A stretch of 64,000 nucleotides of DNA from Streptomyces sp. CB02261 (GCF_001905665.1 NZ_LIVX01000006.1:248001-312000), one strand, 5' to 3'. Shown: positions 51,455 to 61,131, counted from the stretch's first letter. The notes: generated from the letters alone by a model not told the origin. Program-made: numbers and translations.

Positions 51455-54400
51455 CGTTCGACACCCTGCTCGTCGCCAACCGCGGCGAGATCGCGGCCCG
51501 GATCATCCGCACCGCCCGGCAGCTCGGCCTGCGGACCGTCGCGGTGTACTCCGACCCCGACCGCGGCGCCGAGCACGTCCGGCTGGCCGACGAGGCCGTC
51601 CGGCTCGGGCCGGCCCCCGCCAAGGAGTCGTACCTCGACGCCGGCCTGGTCCTCCAGGCGGCCCGGGACACGGGGGCGGGCGCCATCCACCCCGGGTACG
51701 GATTCCTGTCCGAGGACGCGGGCTTCGCCCGCCGCTGCGCCGACGCCGGCATCGTGTTCGTCGGCCCCACCCCCGAACAGCTGGAGCTGTTCGGGGCCAA
51801 GCACACCGCGCGCGCCGCCGCCGAGGCGGCGGGCGTGCCGCTCGCCCCCGGCACCGGGCTCCTCCCGGACGTCGACGCGGCCCTCGCGGCGGCCGAGGGC
51901 ATCGGGTACCCGGTGATGCTCAAGGCGACCGGCGGCGGTGGCGGCATCGGCATGCGGGCCTGCCGCGACGCGGCCGAGCTCACCGACGCCTGGGACCGCG
52001 TGCAGCGCGTGGCCGCCGCCTCCTTCTCCTCCGCCGGTGTCTTCCTGGAGCGGCTGGTGGAGCGGGCACGCCACGTCGAGGTGCAGGTCTTCGGCGACGG
52101 ACGGGGCAAGGTCGTCACCTTCGGCGACCGCGACTGCTCGCTCCAGCGCCGCAACCAGAAGGTCCTGGAGGAGGCCCCGGCCCCCGGCCTCCCGGAACAC
52201 GTCCGGCGCGGCCTCGCCTCGGCCGCACGGGAACTGTGCGCCTCGGTGGACTACCGGTCCGCGGGAACGGTGGAGTTCGTGTACGACGCCGCCCGCGAGG
52301 AGGCGTACTTCCTGGAGGTCAACACCCGCCTCCAGGTCGAACACCCGGTCACCGAGGCGATCTACGGCGTCGACCTCGTCGCCTGGATGCTGCGGCTCGC
52401 GCAGGGCGACACCGGGGTCGTCACCCGGCCGCCGGCGCCCACCGGCCACGCCGTCGAAGCCCGCCTCTACGCGGAGGACCCGTCCCGCGACCACCGACCG
52501 AGCGCGGGCCTGCTGACCCGCGTCGCCTTCCCCGAGGGCGTCCGCGTGGACGCCTGGGTCGAGACGGGTACGGAGGTCACCACCGCGTACGACCCGATGC
52601 TCGCCAAGGTCATCGCCCACGGCGCCGACCGCGCCGAGGCACTCGACCGGCTCGACGCGGCGCTCGCGGCGACCCGCGTCGACGGCATCGAGACCAACCT
52701 CGGCCTGGTCCGCGCCGCGCTCCGGGACGCCGACGTCCGTGCCGCCGCCCACTCCACCGCCTCGCTCGGCGGCCTCACCGACCCGACACCGCGCATCGAG
52801 GTCGTCGCCCCCGGCACCTTGACGACCGTGCAGGACTGGCCCGGGCGCACCGGCTACTGGCAGGTCGGCGTGCCCCCGGGCGGGCCGATGGACGACCTGT
52901 CCTTCCGGCTCGGCAACACCGCGCTCGGCAACGACGAGGGCGCCCCGGGGCTCGAATGCACCCTCCAGGGGCCCTCCCTGAGGTTCACCCACGCGACCAC
53001 CGTCTGCGTCACCGGCGCCCCCGCCCGGGTGACGGTCGACGGCAGCCCCGTGCCGCAGTGGGAGCCGGTCACCGTCGAGGCCGGTGGGACCCTCGCCGTC
53101 GGGGCACCCGACGAGCGGGGCCTGCGCACGTACGTGCTGTTCGCGGGCGGACTCGACGTACCGGAGTTCCTGGGCAGCGCGGCCACCTTCACCCTGGGCC
53201 GGTTCGGCGGGCACGGCGGCCGCGCCCTGCGCGCGGGCGACGTCCTGCACGGCGGCGAGGCCCGCCACGAGACCTCCGTGGTCCCGCTCGACGAGCGTCC
53301 CGTGTTCGGCGCCGTCTGGCGCGTCGGGGCGGTCGAGGGCCCGCACGCCGCGCCCGAGTTCTTCACCGAGGACGACGTCCGCGACTTCTACGCGGCGGAC
53401 TGGAAGGTGCACTTCAACTCGGCGCGCACCGGTGTCCGCCTGGTCGGTCCCAAGCCGCGCTGGGCGCGTACGGACGGCGGCGAGGCGGGGCTGCACCCCT
53501 CCAACATCCACGACACGCCGTACTCGGTCGGCGCCGTCGACTACACCGGGGACATGCCCGTCCTCCTCGGCCCCGACGGCCCCTCCCTCGGCGGCTTCGT
53601 CTGTCCGGCGACGGTCGTCACCGGGCAGCGCTGGAAGCTCGGCCAGCTCCGTCCCGGCGACATCGTCCGGTTCGTGCCCGTGACGACGGACATGGCCGCG
53701 CGGCTGCGGAAGGAGCCCGCCGCCGAACCGCGCGCCGACCGTGGGGCCATCGTCGACGGCGGGATCCTCGCCCGTCTGGCGGAGACGGCGGCCCGTCCGT
53801 CGGTCACCTACCGGCGCAGCGGCGACGACAACCTGCTCATCGAGTACGGCCCGATGCAGCTCGACCTGGCGCTGCGCATGCGTGTCCACGCGCTGGCGGA
53901 GGCGCTGGCCGAGCGGGGGCTTCCCGGCGTCGTCGACCTCACCCCCGGCATCCGCTCGCTCCAGGTCCGGACGGATCCCGACGTGCTGCCGCAGCGCGAA
54001 CTCCTCGACGTCGTACTGGGCGTGGAGGAGCGGCTGCCCGCCACGGACGAGCTGGTGGTGCCCAGCCGGATCGTCCACCTGCCGTTGTCCTGGGACGACC
54101 CGGCGACCCGTGAGGCCATCGCCCGCTATGTCGCCGGCGTCCGCGACGACGCCCCGTGGTGCCCCTCGAACATCGAGTTCATCCGGCGCGTCAACGGCCT
54201 GGAGACGGGCGACGACGTGTACCGGACGGTCTTCGACGCCGAGTACCTCGTCCTCGGTCTGGGCGACGTCTACCTGGGGGCGCCCGTCGCGACGCCCCTG
54301 GACCCGCGGCACCGCCTCGTCACCACCAAGTACAACCCGGCCCGTACGTGGACCGCGGAGAACTCGGTCGGCATCGGCGGCGCGTACCTGTGCGTCTACG

Positions 54401-55038
54401 GCATGGAGGGACCCGGCGGGTACCAGTTCGTCGGCCGCACCACGCAGGTGTGGTCGGGCTGGCAGCAGCGCGGCGCCTTCGAGCCGGGGAAGCCGTGGCT
54501 GATGCGCTTCTTCGACCGGATCAGGTGGTACCCGGTCGACGCCGGCGAACTCCTGGAGCTGCGTGCCGACATCACCTCCGGGCGCTTCGTACCGAGGACC
54601 GAGGAGGGCACCTTCTCCCTCGCCGCGTACCAGGCCTTCCTCGACGAGAACGCCGGGTCGATCGCCGCCTTCCGGGACCGGCAGGGCGCGGCGTTCGGCG
54701 CCGAGCGCGCCGCCTGGGAGGCCGCCGGCGAGTTCGCCCGCGCCGAGGCGGCCTCGGAGGTCGCCCCGCCGACCGCCGACATCGAGGTGCCCGAGGGCGG
54801 GCGTCTGGTCGAGGCCGAGTTCACCGCCTGCGTCTGGCAGGTGAACGTCGAGGCCGGCGACCGGGTGTCGGCGGGTCAGCAGCTGCTCGCCCTGGAGGCG
54901 ATGAAGATGGAGGCCCCGGTCCCGGCCCCCGCCGACGGCATCGTCGCGGAGGTCCTGATCAAGCCGGGCAGCCAGGTGGAGGCGGGCACCGCGCTCGTCG
55001 TCCTCGCCCCCGTCGCGACCATGGAGGTGGCGGTGTGA
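51451..55038 (+). CDS. Biotin-dependent guanidine/urea carboxylase
   Basis: This 1195-aa single-chain enzyme has three parts. The biotin carboxylase domain (about 1-445) carries ATP-grasp GGGGGIGM, a catalytic NTRLQVEHPVTE and VFLERLVERARHVEVQVF. KipA/KipI-like carboxyltransferase segments follow (about 450-1080; LTTVQDWPGRTGYW, SGDDNLLIEYG), as in urea carboxylase. The C-terminal biotinyl domain has LEAMKMEAPVPAP, Lys1152 being the biotin site. It uses ATP and bicarbonate to carboxylate urea or guanidine. Having both UAAPs beside it favours guanidine; sequence alone cannot settle this. The residue deciding urea or guanidine in the carboxyltransferase should be checked. Start ATG 51451 and stop overlap neighbours by four bases. 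Confidence 0.9.
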   Translation: MTFDTLLVANRGEIAARIIRTARQLGLRTVAVYSDPDRGAEHVRLADEAVRLGPAPAKESYLDAGLVLQAARDTGAGAIHPGYGFLSEDAGFARRCADAGIVFVGPTPEQLELFGAKHTARAAAEAAGVPLAPGTGLLPDVDAALAAAEGIGYPVMLKATGGGGGIGMRACRDAAELTDAWDRVQRVAAASFSSAGVFLERLVERARHVEVQVFGDGRGKVVTFGDRDCSLQRRNQKVLEEAPAPGLPEHVRRGLASAARELCASVDYRSAGTVEFVYDAAREEAYFLEVNTRLQVEHPVTEAIYGVDLVAWMLRLAQGDTGVVTRPPAPTGHAVEARLYAEDPSRDHRPSAGLLTRVAFPEGVRVDAWVETGTEVTTAYDPMLAKVIAHGADRAEALDRLDAALAATRVDGIETNLGLVRAALRDADVRAAAHSTASLGGLTDPTPRIEVVAPGTLTTVQDWPGRTGYWQVGVPPGGPMDDLSFRLGNTALGNDEGAPGLECTLQGPSLRFTHATTVCVTGAPARVTVDGSPVPQWEPVTVEAGGTLAVGAPDERGLRTYVLFAGGLDVPEFLGSAATFTLGRFGGHGGRALRAGDVLHGGEARHETSVVPLDERPVFGAVWRVGAVEGPHAAPEFFTEDDVRDFYAADWKVHFNSARTGVRLVGPKPRWARTDGGEAGLHPSNIHDTPYSVGAVDYTGDMPVLLGPDGPSLGGFVCPATVVTGQRWKLGQLRPGDIVRFVPVTTDMAARLRKEPAAEPRADRGAIVDGGILARLAETAARPSVTYRRSGDDNLLIEYGPMQLDLALRMRVHALAEALAERGLPGVVDLTPGIRSLQVRTDPDVLPQRELLDVVLGVEERLPATDELVVPSRIVHLPLSWDDPATREAIARYVAGVRDDAPWCPSNIEFIRRVNGLETGDDVYRTVFDAEYLVLGLGDVYLGAPVATPLDPRHRLVTTKYNPARTWTAENSVGIGGAYLCVYGMEGPGGYQFVGRTTQVWSGWQQRGAFEPGKPWLMRFFDRIRWYPVDAGELLELRADITSGRFVPRTEEGTFSLAAYQAFLDENAGSIAAFRDRQGAAFGAERAAWEAAGEFARAEAASEVAPPTADIEVPEGGRLVEAEFTACVWQVNVEAGDRVSAGQQLLALEAMKMEAPVPAPADGIVAEVLIKPGSQVEAGTALVVLAPVATMEVAV

Positions 55039-56738
55039 TCACCGCGTCGGAGCGGGTACGGGCCGCGTACGCCCGGATCGCCCAGGTGGACCGGCCCGAG
55101 GTGTGGATCGCCCTCCGCCCGCGGGAGGAGGCGGAGGTCGACGCCGCCGCGATCGACGCGCGGTCCGCCGCCGGCGAGCGGCTGCCGCTCGCGGGGACGG
55201 TGTTCGCCGTCAAGGGCAACATCGACGTGGCCGGGCTGCCGACCACCGCCGGCTGCCCCTCGTACGCGTACGAGCCGGAGGCCGACGCCCCGGCGGTGGC
55301 GCGGCTGCGGGCGGCGGGCGCCGTGGTCCTCGGCACCACGAACCTCGACCAGTTCGCGACCGGTCTGGTCGGCACCCGGAGCCCGTACGGAGCGGTCCGC
55401 AACGCCGTCGACCCGTCGTACGTCTCGGGCGGCTCCTCGTCCGGCTCGGCGGTGGCGGTGGCCCTCGGCGTCGCGGACTTCGCGCTCGGCACCGACACCG
55501 CGGGCTCGGGCCGCGTCCCGGCGGCCTTCAACGGCGTCGTCGGCCTCAAGCCGACCCGCGGCCTGGTCCCGGCCGAGGGTGTCGTCCCGGCCTGCGCGTC
55601 GCTCGACTGCGTGACCGTCTTCGCCCGGACGCTCCCGGAGGCGGAGCGGGTCCTGGCCTTCATGGCGGCGCCGCCGGGGCGCGGTCTCCCCGCCCTGGAG
55701 CAGCGGCGCCCGGGCCCGTGGCGGATCGCGGTCCCGCGCCTCGGGCAGCTCGGTGAGCTGGACGAGGGCTGGGCCGAGGCGTTCGCGTCGGCAGCGGCGC
55801 GGCTGGAGGACGCGGGCGCCGAACTGCTGACGGTCGACCTGGCACCGTTCACGGAGGCGGCCGCCATGCTGTACGAGGGGGCGTTCGTCGCCGAGCGGTA
55901 CGCGGCCGTCGGCGCCTTCGTCGACGCGCACGCGGGCGCGGCGGACCTCGACCCCACGGTGGCCGGGATCATCTCCCGGGCCCGGGACATCCCGGCCCAC
56001 CGGCTCCACGCGGACCTGGAGAAGCTGTCGGTCCTCCGCGGCAGGGCCCTGGCGTCGCTGGGCGACGCGGACGCGCTGCTCCTGCCGACGACACCGGGGC
56101 ACCCGACGCTCGCCGAGGTCGAGGCGGATCCCCTGGGCGCGAACGCCCGGCTCGGCCGGTTCACCAACTCCACCAACCTGTTCGACCTGGCGGCGGTCGC
56201 CGTCCCGGCGGGCGAAGTGGAGGGGAGGCCGTTCGGCGTCATGCTGATCGGGCCTGCGTTCACCGACGAACGCCTCGCTCGCGTCGCCGGCCTGCTCACG
56301 GCCCCACCGCTCCGCCTCGCGGTGGTCGGCGCACACCTGTCCGGGCAGCCGCTGAACGGGCAGCTCCTCTCCCTGGGCGGCCGCCTGATCCGTACGACGG
56401 CCACGGCGCCCGCCTACCGGCTGTACGCGCTGGACACCGTTCCTCCCAAGCCGGGTCTGGTCCGGGCCCGTACGGGTGGTGCCGCGATCGAGGCCGAGGT
56501 GTGGCAGTTGCCCGCCGAGGGCCTCGGCGCACTGGTCGCGGCGCTCCCCCGACCGATGGCGCTCGGCAGCGTGGAACTCGCGGACGGCGCGTTCGTGACC
56601 GGCTTCCTCTGCGAATCCGAGGCCCTCGACGGCGCCGAGGAGATCACCTCGTACGGCGGCTGGCGTGCCGCTCTGCCCTCGCTCGCCCGCACCGAGGGAC
56701 CGGGGTTGTCGAGCGTCCCGCCAACCACCCACGGGTGA
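55035..56738 (+). CDS. atzF: Allophanate hydrolase
   Basis: This 567-aa amidase-signature enzyme has the Ser-cisSer-Lys triad at Lys60 (FAVKGN), Ser134 (SGGSSSGSAV) and Ser158 (DTAGSGRVPA). A C-terminal allophanate-hydrolase-specific domain (about 445-560; FGVMLIGPAF, GGRLIRTTA and ITSYGGWRAAL) completes the normal length of about 570-600 aa. It converts allophanate into ammonium and CO2, the last step of the operon. GTG 55035 overlaps the carboxylase stop by GTGA. The reaction and position in the pathway are well supported. Confidence 0.93.
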   Translation: MITASERVRAAYARIAQVDRPEVWIALRPREEAEVDAAAIDARSAAGERLPLAGTVFAVKGNIDVAGLPTTAGCPSYAYEPEADAPAVARLRAAGAVVLGTTNLDQFATGLVGTRSPYGAVRNAVDPSYVSGGSSSGSAVAVALGVADFALGTDTAGSGRVPAAFNGVVGLKPTRGLVPAEGVVPACASLDCVTVFARTLPEAERVLAFMAAPPGRGLPALEQRRPGPWRIAVPRLGQLGELDEGWAEAFASAAARLEDAGAELLTVDLAPFTEAAAMLYEGAFVAERYAAVGAFVDAHAGAADLDPTVAGIISRARDIPAHRLHADLEKLSVLRGRALASLGDADALLLPTTPGHPTLAEVEADPLGANARLGRFTNSTNLFDLAAVAVPAGEVEGRPFGVMLIGPAFTDERLARVAGLLTAPPLRLAVVGAHLSGQPLNGQLLSLGGRLIRTTATAPAYRLYALDTVPPKPGLVRARTGGAAIEAEVWQLPAEGLGALVAALPRPMALGSVELADGAFVTGFLCESEALDGAEEITSYGGWRAALPSLARTEGPGLSSVPPTTHG

Positions 56739-56823
56739 CCGCGGCTTCGACGCGTTCAAGCCATGAGCGTGGGCATCCCCCCACACGCCCCTCGCGTCCC
56801 GCGCCCGAGAAAACGCACGCCGC

Positions 56824-56839
56824 ACCCCCTGAGGGGGGT
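56824..56839 (+). terminator. Short hairpin downstream of the allophanate hydrolase
   Basis: A 6-bp stem ACCCCC/GGGGGT with a 4-base loop TGAG lies 86 bp past the stop. The rest of the 345-bp gap (56739-57083) holds the metalloprotease promoter region and ribosome site; I see no gene there. Confidence 0.4.
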
Positions 56840-57083
56840 ATCCGATAAACGAACACGCGACCTCGCTGAGCGTGCGGTTTCCGCCAGTTCACGCAGGGGG
56901 AATGACATGTTCACGTAACCATGGCAGGCTTCCGCGCAGTTCGGTGCAGCATACGCGTCCACAACGCGCATGCGGTGTCCGGATGTTCGCTGTGTTCGTC
57001 CTTGATCGGCTCTGCCCCGGGCGGCTCCCCTCCGCCCGGTCCCCCCATCGGCCGGGTCACCGGCCGTCGCCCAAGGAGTTCCG

Positions 57084-59504
57084 TTGAGACGTCCCCCCCG
57101 CAGGACCATCGCCGCGACCGCGCTGATAGCCGGCGCCGCGATGGTCGCGGTCGCCTTGCCCGCCACGACCGCCACCGCCACCGTCGGCGGCGCCTCCGCC
57201 CCGGCTCCGGCGGCCGCCGCCGAGGCGGCACCCCGCGCCGGCGCGCTGCAGGTCCGGCTGAGCCCGGCCGAGCGGGCGGCGCTACTGGCAGACGCCCAGG
57301 CCGCGCGCGCCACCACCGCGAAGGCCCTGGGCCTGGGCGGGAAGGAGGCGCTGCTGCCGAGGTCGGTCCTGAAGGACGCCGACGGAACGGTGCACACCCG
57401 CTACGAGCGCACCTTCGCCGGGCTGCCGGTCCTGGGTGGTGACCTGGTGGTACACACGGGCGCGAACGGCGCGGTCAAGAGTGCGGACAAGGCGACCGAT
57501 GCCACCCTCACCGTCGCCACCACCGTCGCGGCGAGGACGGCCGACTCGGCGAAGTCCTTCGCACTCGGCCGGGCCAAGGCCGAGGGGGCGAAGGCCCCGA
57601 AGGCCGACCTGGTCCGCAAGGTGGTCTGGGCCGCCTCCGGCAGCCCGGTGCTGGCCTGGGAGTCCGTGATCGGCGGCTTGCAGCACGACGGCACCCCGTC
57701 CGAGCTGCACGTCGTCACCGACGCCGCCACCGGCGCCGAGCTCTTCGAGTACCAGGGCGTCAAGCACGGCATCGGCAACAGTCAGTACGCGGGCCAGGTC
57801 TCCCTCGGCACCACCGGATCCGCAGGCAGCCACAGCCTGACGGACCCCACCCGTGGCGGGAACAAGACCTACGACATGGGTCACTCGGACGACGACAACA
57901 CCTACCCCGGCACCCTGTTCACCGACAGCGACGACACCTGGGGCACCGGGAACCCGTCCCACAACCAGACCGCGGCCGTCGACGCCCACTACGGCGCCCA
58001 GCTGACCTGGGACTACTACAAGAACGTCCACGCGCGCACCGGGATCAAGAACGACGGCGTGGCCGCCACCAGCCACGTCCACTACGGCAACGCCTACGTC
58101 AACGCGTTCTGGTGGGACTACTGCTTCTGCATGACCTACGGCGACGGCGAGTTCAACGCCAACCCGCTCACCTCCATCGACGTCGTGGCGCACGAGATGA
58201 CGCACGGCGTGACCTCCCACACCGCGGGCCTCAAGTACAGCGGCGAGTCGGGCGGCCTGAACGAGGCCACCTCCGACATCATGGGCGCCGCCGTGGAGTT
58301 CTGGGCGAACAACTCCGCCGACCCCGGGGACTACCTCGAGGGCGAGAAGATCAACATCAACGGCGACGGCACCCCGCTGCGCTACATGGACAAGCCCTCC
58401 AGGGACGGCGACTCCGCGGACTACTGGCACTCCAACCTCGGCTACCTCGACGTCCACCACTCATCGGGGCCCGCCAACCACTGGTTCTACCTGGCCTCCG
58501 AGGGCAGCGGCGCCAAGCTCGTCAACGGCGTCAACTACAACTCCCCGACCTACGACAACAAGCCGGTCAACCCGATCGGCCGCGACACCGCCGCGAAGGT
58601 CTGGTACCGCGCGCTCACCACGTACATGACCACGACGACCGACTACGCCGGCGCCCGTACCGCCACCCTTCAGGCCGCCGCCGACCTGTACGGGGCGAAC
58701 AGCGTCGTCTACAACAACGTGGGCAACGCCTGGGCCGCGGTCAACGTCGGCCCGCGCATGGTCCAGGGCGTCACCCTGACCAACCCCGGCAACCAGGTCA
58801 CCCAGACCGGCACGGCGGTGTCCCTGCAGGTCCAGGCCGTCACCGGGAACACCGGGGCTTCGCTGACCTACACGGCCACCGGGCTGCCCGCCGGTCTGAC
58901 CCTCAACGCCTCCACCGGCAAGATCACCGGCACGCCCACCACCGTCGGTGACCACACCGTCACCCTCACCGTCAAGGACTCCACGGGAGCCCTCGACATC
59001 GTGACGTTCTCCTGGCTCACCTACGCCCTGGGCGCCTGCACCACGACGCAGCTCCTCGGCAACCCCGGCTTCGAGTCCGGCAAGACCGTCTGGAGCACCA
59101 GCAACTCCCCGTACATGATCACCAACGACAACGCCTGGCTGCCGGCGCGCACCGGCACCTGGAAGGCGCTGCTGGGCGGCCACGGAAGCTCCTACCCCCA
59201 CGACACCCTCTCCCAGACGGTGTACGTCCCCTACGGCTGCAAGGCCACCGCGTCCTTCTGGCTGCGTGTCGTGACCAACGAGGGAACCAAGACCGTCCCG
59301 TACGACAAGCTGACCGTCACGGCCGACGGCACCACCCTGGCCACGTACTCCAACCTGAACGCGTCCACCGGATACGTGCAGAAGACGATCGACCTCGCCC
59401 CGGTCGCCGGCAAGTACGTCACCCTGAAGTTCACGAGCATGGAGGACACGGCCGTCCCGACCTACTTCCTGCTCGACGACACCGCGTTCACCATCCACAA
59501 CTGA
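57084..59504 (+). CDS. Secreted M4 (thermolysin-like) metalloprotease with C-terminal Ig-like and carbohydrate-binding-like domains
   Basis: This 806-aa secreted zinc protease has a signal peptide (basic RRPPRR, hydrophobic core to about residue 30) and an FTP/PepSY-like propeptide (about 50-230). The M4 catalytic domain has HEMTH at 370-374 and Glu394 in GGLNEATSD as third zinc ligand. After about residue 560 comes a putative Ig domain (LTNPGNQVTQTGTAVSLQVQ). A further C-terminal module (about 645-806, LLGNPGFESG to FLLDDTAFTI) resembles CBM-like jelly rolls that bind polysaccharide. TTG 57084 is supported by AAGGAG six bases upstream. It degrades extracellular protein and may anchor to carbohydrate. 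Confidence 0.93.
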   Translation: MRRPPRRTIAATALIAGAAMVAVALPATTATATVGGASAPAPAAAAEAAPRAGALQVRLSPAERAALLADAQAARATTAKALGLGGKEALLPRSVLKDADGTVHTRYERTFAGLPVLGGDLVVHTGANGAVKSADKATDATLTVATTVAARTADSAKSFALGRAKAEGAKAPKADLVRKVVWAASGSPVLAWESVIGGLQHDGTPSELHVVTDAATGAELFEYQGVKHGIGNSQYAGQVSLGTTGSAGSHSLTDPTRGGNKTYDMGHSDDDNTYPGTLFTDSDDTWGTGNPSHNQTAAVDAHYGAQLTWDYYKNVHARTGIKNDGVAATSHVHYGNAYVNAFWWDYCFCMTYGDGEFNANPLTSIDVVAHEMTHGVTSHTAGLKYSGESGGLNEATSDIMGAAVEFWANNSADPGDYLEGEKININGDGTPLRYMDKPSRDGDSADYWHSNLGYLDVHHSSGPANHWFYLASEGSGAKLVNGVNYNSPTYDNKPVNPIGRDTAAKVWYRALTTYMTTTTDYAGARTATLQAAADLYGANSVVYNNVGNAWAAVNVGPRMVQGVTLTNPGNQVTQTGTAVSLQVQAVTGNTGASLTYTATGLPAGLTLNASTGKITGTPTTVGDHTVTLTVKDSTGALDIVTFSWLTYALGACTTTQLLGNPGFESGKTVWSTSNSPYMITNDNAWLPARTGTWKALLGGHGSSYPHDTLSQTVYVPYGCKATASFWLRVVTNEGTKTVPYDKLTVTADGTTLATYSNLNASTGYVQKTIDLAPVAGKYVTLKFTSMEDTAVPTYFLLDDTAFTIHN

Positions 59505-59546
59505 CCCCCCACCGAGGCCCGACGGGCCGAGGTACCGCACGGAGTC

Positions 59547-59576
59547 GAGGCCCGCGCCCCGGAGGGCGCGGGCCTC
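59547..59576. terminator. Terminator between the M4 protease and sortase genes
   Basis: A perfect 13-bp stem (GAGGCCCGCGCCC with its complement) with a CGGA loop lies between convergent genes. No clear T-run. Confidence 0.8.
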
Positions 59577-59603
59577 ACCCTGTGGCCACGCCACCCGGGG
59601 ACA

Positions 59604-60320
59604 TCAGCTGGTGGCGGCGAGGTGGGCGAAGACGACGAGGTTCTCGGTGTAGTCCCTGGCCTCCCGGTCGTAGTCACCGGAGCAGGTGATCAGGCGTACC
59701 TCGGCGCGCGGGGTGTCCTCGTAGACGCGGTCGTCGGGAAAGTCGGCCTTGCTGAAGCTCTTCGTGTCGTCGACCACGAAGGTGGCCGTGGTGCCGTCCT
59801 GGCGCCGGACGTCGAAGCGGTCCCCCGCCGTGAGCTCCGCGAGTCTGGCGAAGACAGCCGGGGCGACGGCCGTGTCGACATGGCCCGCGATGATGGAAGT
59901 GCCCCGCTCACCGGGGGAGGTTCCCGCGGCGTGCCAGCCGACCAGGTTCGTGTCATCGGCCGGGGGCGGGTCCAGGGCGCCGGAGGAGCCGATCCGCAGG
60001 TCGGTGAACGGAGCGTCCACACCGATCTTGGGAATGCTCAGGCGTACGGGGGCCGATCTCTCCATGCCGGGGCCGACCGGCGCGGCGGCGCTCGGCGCGG
60101 GCGGGCGCGAGGCGCGCTCCGGCGCGGCGGCCGGGATGTTCCCGGCCGGGGAGGAGGCCGCGGGACGGGGCGGTGCGGTCGCGTCCTCCGTGAACGCCCC
60201 CGGGCCGAAGACGGCCAGGAGCACCACCAGCACCAGCGTCCAGAACACGGTGGGCACGAGCCACCGCGCGGTGCGCCGGCGTACTCCCCCGCCGGCGGGG
60301 TCTGGCCGGGTCTTCACCAC
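59604..60320 (-). CDS. Class F sortase
   Basis: This transpeptidase of about 238 aa has one N-terminal membrane anchor (WLVPTVFWTLVLVVLLAVFG, residues 20-39). A Pro/Ala-rich spacer follows, then a sortase domain (about 90-235) with His147 in AGHVDTA, active Cys213 in LITCSG and likely Arg222 in AREARDYTEN-like context. It fits the class F group common in actinobacteria, which lack a well-known substrate. GTG 60320 (or 60317) is taken with AAAGG five to eight bases upstream. The neighbouring secreted repeat protein ends in a sorting-like signal and is the likely substrate. Confidence 0.86.
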   Translation of the reverse strand: MVKTRPDPAGGGVRRRTARWLVPTVFWTLVLVVLLAVFGPGAFTEDATAPPRPAASSPAGNIPAAAPERASRPPAPSAAAPVGPGMERSAPVRLSIPKIGVDAPFTDLRIGSSGALDPPPADDTNLVGWHAAGTSPGERGTSIIAGHVDTAVAPAVFARLAELTAGDRFDVRRQDGTTATFVVDDTKSFSKADFPDDRVYEDTPRAEVRLITCSGDYDREARDYTENLVVFAHLAATS

Positions 60321-60426
60321 AGGCACCTTTCGACGTGACGGGCCGGTTCGGCGACCGGACGGGACGTGCGCGGCCCGGACCCGCGAGCCGCCGTCCGCAC
60401 GGACGGCTCGCGGGTCCGGGCATGCG

Positions 60427-61131
60427 TCACGCGTTCGCGCCCGCGGCCTTCTTGCGGCGGTGGAGGACGAAGGCGGCCAGGGCGCCGGCCAGCAGCACGC
60501 CACCGGTCACGTTCGTGCCGCTGTTAGCGAGGCCGCCCCCGCCGGTGTGCATGCCGCCCTTGGGCTTCTCGTGGTCCTTGCCCCAGTCCTTGCCGTGGTC
60601 CTTCGTGTCCGACCCGGCCTTGGACCAGTCGTCGGCGTTCACCGCCGTGAGGGCGCCGCCGCCGGTGTGCACGCCACCGTGGGGCTTGCCGTACTCCTTC
60701 TTGCCGTGCTCGTCCTTGCCGTGGTCCTTCGTGCCGTGCTCGTCCTTGCCGTGGTCCTTGGACCAGTCGTCCGCACCGACCAGGGAGAGGGCACCGCCGC
60801 CGGTGTGCACGCCACCGTGGGGCTTGCCGTACTCCTTCTTGCCGTGCTCGTCCTTGCCGTGGTCCTTCTTGCCGTGCTCGTCCTTGCCGTGGTCCTTCGT
60901 GCCGTGCTCGTCCTTGCCGTGGTCCTTGGACCAGTCGTCCGCACCGACCAGGGAGAGGGCACCGCCGCCGGTGTGCACGCCACCGTGGGGCTTGTCGTGG
61001 TCACGCTTCTGGCTGTGGGCGGAGTCGTCCTTGCCCCAGTCACCGGTGGTGAGAGCGTGGGCACCGGGTGTGGTGACGGCCAGTGCGGCGGCCGTGGCGG
61101 TGGCGGCGAAAAGAATGCGGGCAGAGCGCAT
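60427..61131 (-). CDS. Secreted His/Lys/Asp-repeat surface protein with sorting-signal-like C terminus
   Basis: This 234-aa protein has a signal peptide (cleavage near AHA-LT). A middle of KDHGKDEHG decapeptide repeats and four PHGGVHTGGGAL-like units (the last PKGGMHTGGGGL) follows. The C terminus reads LANSGTN, then a hydrophobic segment (VTGGVLLAGALAAFVL) and HRRKK. This is the layout of a sortase substrate with LANSG in place of LPXTG/LAXTG. His, Asp and Glu spacing could bind Zn, Ni or Cu. ATG 61131 has GGAAGGAAG about seven bases upstream. It lies beside the class F sortase, 106 bp upstream of its start, on the same strand. Confidence 0.82.
   Translation of the reverse strand: MRSARILFAATATAAALAVTTPGAHALTTGDWGKDDSAHSQKRDHDKPHGGVHTGGGALSLVGADDWSKDHGKDEHGTKDHGKDEHGKKDHGKDEHGKKEYGKPHGGVHTGGGALSLVGADDWSKDHGKDEHGTKDHGKDEHGKKEYGKPHGGVHTGGGALTAVNADDWSKAGSDTKDHGKDWGKDHEKPKGGMHTGGGGLANSGTNVTGGVLLAGALAAFVLHRRKKAAGANA
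60640..60999. repeat. In-frame repeats of 138 and 168 bp in the surface-protein gene
   Basis: The unit starting CGGTGTGCACGCCACCGTGG (window strand) recurs at about 60663, 60801 and 60969, spaced 138 and 168 bp; the 30-bp difference equals one KDHGKDEHGK decapeptide. Copies are almost identical in DNA, so expansion or contraction is likely. Confidence 0.85.

Noticed and set aside
60640..60999. CRISPR or mobile repeat
   Set aside because: The repeats are in frame and encode protein repeats with a signal peptide and sorting-like C terminus.
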